NCBI RefSeq assembly: GCF_963678635.1
Contig: NW_026971661.1
Coordinates: 1-64,000, forward strand
Reading direction: 5' to 3'
DNA from: Symsagittifera roscoffensis
Lineage: Eukaryota; Xenacoelomorpha; Acoela; Convolutidae
DNA: 64,000 nucleotides
A program made the translations under genes and the position numbers. Of the stretch, positions 60,343-64,000 are shown one piece after another. Numbering within the stretch: the first letter of the stretch is position 1; each line of letters starts with the position of its first letter. A model generated the notes under the pieces. The model had not been told where the DNA came from and did not search any database. It was given only the letters and a program-made list of their open reading frames with translations.

Positions 60343-60690
60343 TTGATATCGGTGAAATACGTTCACCATTACACCTTTCATTTTGGAATTCGCACAGTCA
60401 CCTTTACAATCACATCAAGGCATTCACAAAACGATCTTAATATCAGCAAAAATAAAACTTTTCACACAAGCAGATTTCTGACAGAATATGAACTTTTAAT
60501 CATTGGATCAAAACATCCAACTGTCTTATTTGCCAATCATAAATACATTATTTTTCTCTGTACAAAAAAAATAATCCTAACCCTAAAGTATGCAGTTTTT
60601 TATTTAATTCTAAAAAAAATCCAAAAAACAAGTAGTTCGAACAGCACGCAAAAATGTTGCTTTACTAGACACACTCAGTAAAAATGCACC
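60343..60690 (+). pseudogene. element B RNase H relic
   Basis: A 112-codon open frame contains LTEYELLIIGSKHPTVLFAN followed by HKYIIFL. It matches the Ty3/gypsy RNase H segment that normally reads Y-E-L-x-x-[IV] then T-D-H-K-P-I; here the Asp-containing motif reads A-N-H-K. Text such as LDTLSKNAPPEM follows in another frame at about 60,665. Absent from copy B3. Confidence 0.65.
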
Positions 60691-61089
60691 ACCAGAAATG
60701 ATTACACAAAAAACAAACTGCGAAAAACCACAAAAAAAATATTTTCTTGCTTAAAACGAAACATTACCCCAATAAGAATGTAAATACGTAGTCAAAAGTG
60801 AATCTGATAACAAACAGATCAACCACCTAGAACAATTTCTATTTCACCTAGACTGAGTTGATTTATTAGGAAAAGAGACATTTATACCTATACCAAATTC
60901 CTAAGGAATAAAAAACCATATAGACAATTAAAAACAAAAGCAAATCCCTGGACACAATAAACCATTCCCATTCAAAGAGAAAGAAGACCTAAAAAATACA
61001 ATCAGTTTAGCAGGACCATCGGGCAAAAACAAAAACTATATTATAAGTTAAATAATTGATATAATATACACAAAAAATAAAATGCATTT

Positions 61090-62200
61090 ATTGTGCAGGA
61101 AGTTCAAAATACCTTCTTGCCATTCACAGTCGACTTAACAGCTGATTTACTCAAAAAATATCAAACCTTGATCCTGTAATACTCCAATTAAAATTTCAGC
61201 AAAATACAAAACTAAGCCCGAAAAAGCAGACATCAAATTTTAAAGAAAAATTGTTACTCAGATAATTTCGACAATTTAACAACACAACAATAAATGAAAA
61301 CACCGACATATTAGAATATCATTGCGCAGACTCAAAAGTACCCTGACTACCGCGTTACAAGTTTTATTATTGTTTTACTATTTCATATATCTTATTTCTT
61401 AAGTTAGAATGGACAATTTGGATCAGAAAAAAAACCTTACATAGTTTTACACAAACTTTTCAATTCCCAAAAGCAACAATATGAATTGAAGTACCTTTCA
61501 ATGACTGTCTCACCTGTCAAATACAAAAACTTCTTACAAGTCAAAAAAACAAATTGCTGAGAAACAAGAGTTTAGAGGACAAAATTTTTAACTTGACCAC
61601 AGAATCTAATTCGTTACAAAAGGCCATATATCACCATCCTCAGAAGGAAATTCAAATATAATGGTCAATGTAGACGCTTTTGCTCATTACGCATCACTGC
61701 ACCCTGACCCACACTTCAATGCTTGTTACGCATACACAACGCTCTATGAACATTCGATAGCAAAACTCCGATCAACCGAAACCCTTGTTACATACCACAA
61801 AAGAGAACGTATACACTGAAAAAATCACATAATGTCATTTACATAACATAAAACACAAACCTAGAGTCTCACATGCTCCATGGACATATGGACAAGTTGA
61901 AGGTATGAACTGTTCATTACAAGAATACCGCCGATGTATAATTAACGGAAATGATGAAAAGTTTACTGAATGGTAAACAGACGTGAAGTTCTTTCAGTAA
62001 CATTTGGATTATCACATTTCGAAAAGGTTTTTTAACCAAAAGCCACGGAAATCAAAAATGTTCAGGGCAAAATTATCAAAAAAATGCACAAGGACGTTGG
62101 CAACCAAGCGAAGACTCAGTTTACTAGAACTTACCAATCTATGCTCATGATTAAAACGTTTTCATCACCCACAAATCTTAAATTTGCCTTCGGTACCCAG
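61090..62200 (+). pseudogene. element B integrase relic, copy B2
   Basis: Zinc-binding region: CLTCQI gives the C-x2-C at 61,505-61,516, with HCADSKVP upstream at about 61,321. Core: ISPSSEGNSNIMVNVDAFAH and YASLHPDPHFNACYAYTTLY at 61,631-61,750, then APWTYGQVEGMNCSLQEYRR at about 61,875-61,935 with the catalytic Glu at 61,899. The residue before TKG, where relatives carry the first Asp, reads Val. Stops separate several blocks. Confidence 0.75.
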
Positions 62201-62607
62201 ACGGAATGGACTTAAAGTAGAGATAGAAAAAAAACACATAAAATTTTCTCTAAAAATTGCGAAGAAACTAATGCAAAGACAAAATATTCAGTCTGAAGTA
62301 AAAATCACTCCTAACAGCAGCTTCAGACTTCAAAAAAGGAGCTTTTGTTTCATTTCTTAGTTTTACAATACAAAAAAGAAATTCACAAAAAAAGTACAAC
62401 CCATTAAAAAAGGAACAAATAAATCAAAAAAACTGCAAGCGTTACAAACACATTATTTGAACAAAACAAAAAAGAAAAACACAACCAAGAAATAATTTTT
62501 TACCATATTACCCAAAAGAATTCGCTAATCGCGAGCTAACAGAATTATACTCTTTGAAAGTATTACACATTGTTGAAACATGGCTAGAAAACAATGATCT
62601 TAAAATA
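62201..62607 (+). pseudogene. element B Pol C-terminal relic
   Basis: Continues the integrase tail with a clean stretch NNFLPYYPKEFANRELTELY followed by SLKVLHIVETWLENND (about 62,490-62,595). No domain is assigned. It ends at the B2/B3 junction. Confidence 0.5.
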
Positions 62608-64000
62608 CCAGTTTTTTTCTAAAAGTATGCCAAAAATTAAAATCTAAATAAAAAATAACAAATCAAAGATAAAAAATACAAGAACAAAGAAACCTTTTTT
62701 AAAATTTTTCATATGCCTCATAAGCAACCTCTGCTCTTTTTCAAATTTTTTCCTATCTACAACCAGCGAAGTAAACATTTTAAATCAATAACTTGACCAG
62801 TATATAGTTGTTCATTGTAAGAAGTTCATCGATATAATAAGGATCAAAATGCTAAGAGTTATACATGTCTGACTTTGAATTCAGACTAATTCAAAAATTC
62901 TTTCGAGTAACATTTTCATGCAAAAAAAAAATCAAAAAACACAAATACAGATATAATCGCATTACATATATACATCAACTCTCCATACAAAGTTACCTTT
63001 TCTCTAGGATTACTAGGATGTTGCAAAATCAACGTAACATTTCACCTCACACAAGAAAGAGCTTAAAAAGTAAATTATTACTTCAAAACTCTTAGATATA
63101 TGTAAACGTACAAAACTAAGCGAAGATTTAAAAGTTAAAAAAACCGCAAAGGAATCAAACAAAACACTCATTACTGTACAAAATTTTTTATTTCAAACCT
63201 ACATTTGAAATTTCGAAATACACAAATGAACAGAAACTATCAATTAAAAATTGTCCCATTAAAAGAAAAAGAAGACCTGATAAATACAATCAGTTTAGCA
63301 GGACCATCGGGCAAATAACAAGTTAAATAAATGATATATTATATCCAGAAGATAAGATGCATTTATTGTGCCAGGAAGTTCAAAATACCTTCTTGCCATT
63401 CACAGTCAACTTAACAGCTGGTTTACTCAAAAATTATCAAACCTTCATCGTGTAATACGCCAATTGAATTTTCGGCAAAATACAAAACAAAGCCCGAAAG
63501 AGCAGATATCAAAATTTAAAGAAAGAATGTTACTCAGAAAGTTTCGAAATTTTAACAACATAACAATAATTGAAAACACCGGCATATTAGACTATCATTG
63601 CACAGACTCAAAATTGCCCTGCCTACCGCGTTACGATTTTTTTTTTCTTTACTATTCCATACATCATACTTCTTAAGTTGGAAAGGACAATTTGGATCAG
63701 AAAAAATCATTATATGTTTTTACACAAACGTTTTACTTCCCCAAAAGTAACAATATGGATTGAAGTACCTTTCGATGACTGTCTCACCTGTCAAATACAT
63801 AAAATTTTTACGCATCAAAGACAAATTGCAGAGAAACAAAATTTTAGAGGACAAAATTTATAATTTGACCACATAATCTATTTCGTTACAAAAGGCCATG
63901 TATCACCATCCTCAGAAGGAAAATCAAAAACAATGGTCAATGTGGACGCATTTGCTCATTACGCAGCACTGCACCCTGACCCACACTGCAATGCTTGTTA
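62608..64000 (+). mobile_element. element B partial re-duplication B3 (cut by window end)
   Basis: Repeats 59,640-60,230 (from TACCAGTTTTT), then skips ~0.7 kb that includes RNase H, and resumes at sequence matching 60,958 onward. Integrase zinc-binding text is clearer here: a 102-codon open frame (63,368-63,676) with LDYHCTDSKLPCLPRY, and 63,678-63,863 with FDDCLTCQIHK. The integrase core restarts with GHVSPSSEGKSKTMVNVDAF and runs off the window end. Confidence 0.75.

Larger units (their letters stand above)
55510..62607 (+). mobile_element. element B interior, copy B2
   Basis: The more complete interior: Gag, protease, RNase H and integrase relics in Ty3/gypsy order, offset 6,177-6,180 bp from B1 over the shared part. 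No reverse transcriptase palm was recognised. It ends at 62,607 where sequence homologous to 59,640 restarts (shared word TACCAGTTTTT). Confidence 0.8.

Overview
The window is AT-rich eukaryotic nuclear DNA, most like repeat-dense heterochromatin of an invertebrate. The evidence is eukaryotic LTR retrotransposons of Ty3/gypsy type, minisatellites with a higher-order structure, a long nested satellite, hAT-like terminal motifs and tRNA-derived relics. No bacterial or organellar features are visible, and no intact host gene was found. I cannot name the species from the sequence alone.

Layout. (1) 1-1833: a 34-bp minisatellite organised into an ~11-monomer higher-order repeat. (2) 1.8-12.6 kb: unique-looking AT-rich DNA with small repeats. 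These include hAT-like ends, a C-rich/G-rich foldback at 3.6-3.9 kb, a RING-finger fragment at 5.5 kb, a 22-bp tandem repeat, a 40-bp palindrome beside a tRNA-like relic at 9.0 kb, two clusters of an ATCGATTATAATCC-type motif, a 14-copy 32-bp minisatellite at 10.3 kb, a candidate exon at 11.6 kb and a long inverted repeat at 12.3-12.6 kb. (3) 12.7-15.9 kb: A-rich decayed retroelement DNA containing a Gag capsid relic. (4) 15.9-29.8 kb: a nested satellite, interrupted at 18,487-24,792 by a decayed Ty3/gypsy element (element A) with two LTRs, Gag zinc knuckles, protease, reverse transcriptase with a YLDD motif, RNase H and integrase, all broken by stops and frameshifts.

(5) 27.3-40.8 kb: a 6.78-kb tandem duplication made of satellite plus the 3' end of a second retroelement family (element B). 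(6) 37.4-49.3 kb: six LTRs of element B in direct tandem with no interior between them, each joined by the same 14-bp spacer. (7) 49.3-64 kb: partial element B interiors (Gag with a zinc knuckle, retropepsin with a DSGAE motif, then RNase H and integrase) in direct repeat, separated by another LTR and ending in a partial re-duplication cut by the window edge.

The genes do not form a working system. The biology here is genome turnover: retroelement insertion, near-complete loss of one element's interior, and expansion of the remaining LTR into a ~2-kb satellite by events whose junctions carry short microhomologies. Each LTR unit keeps a TATA box and an AATAAA signal, so the array could still carry promoter activity.
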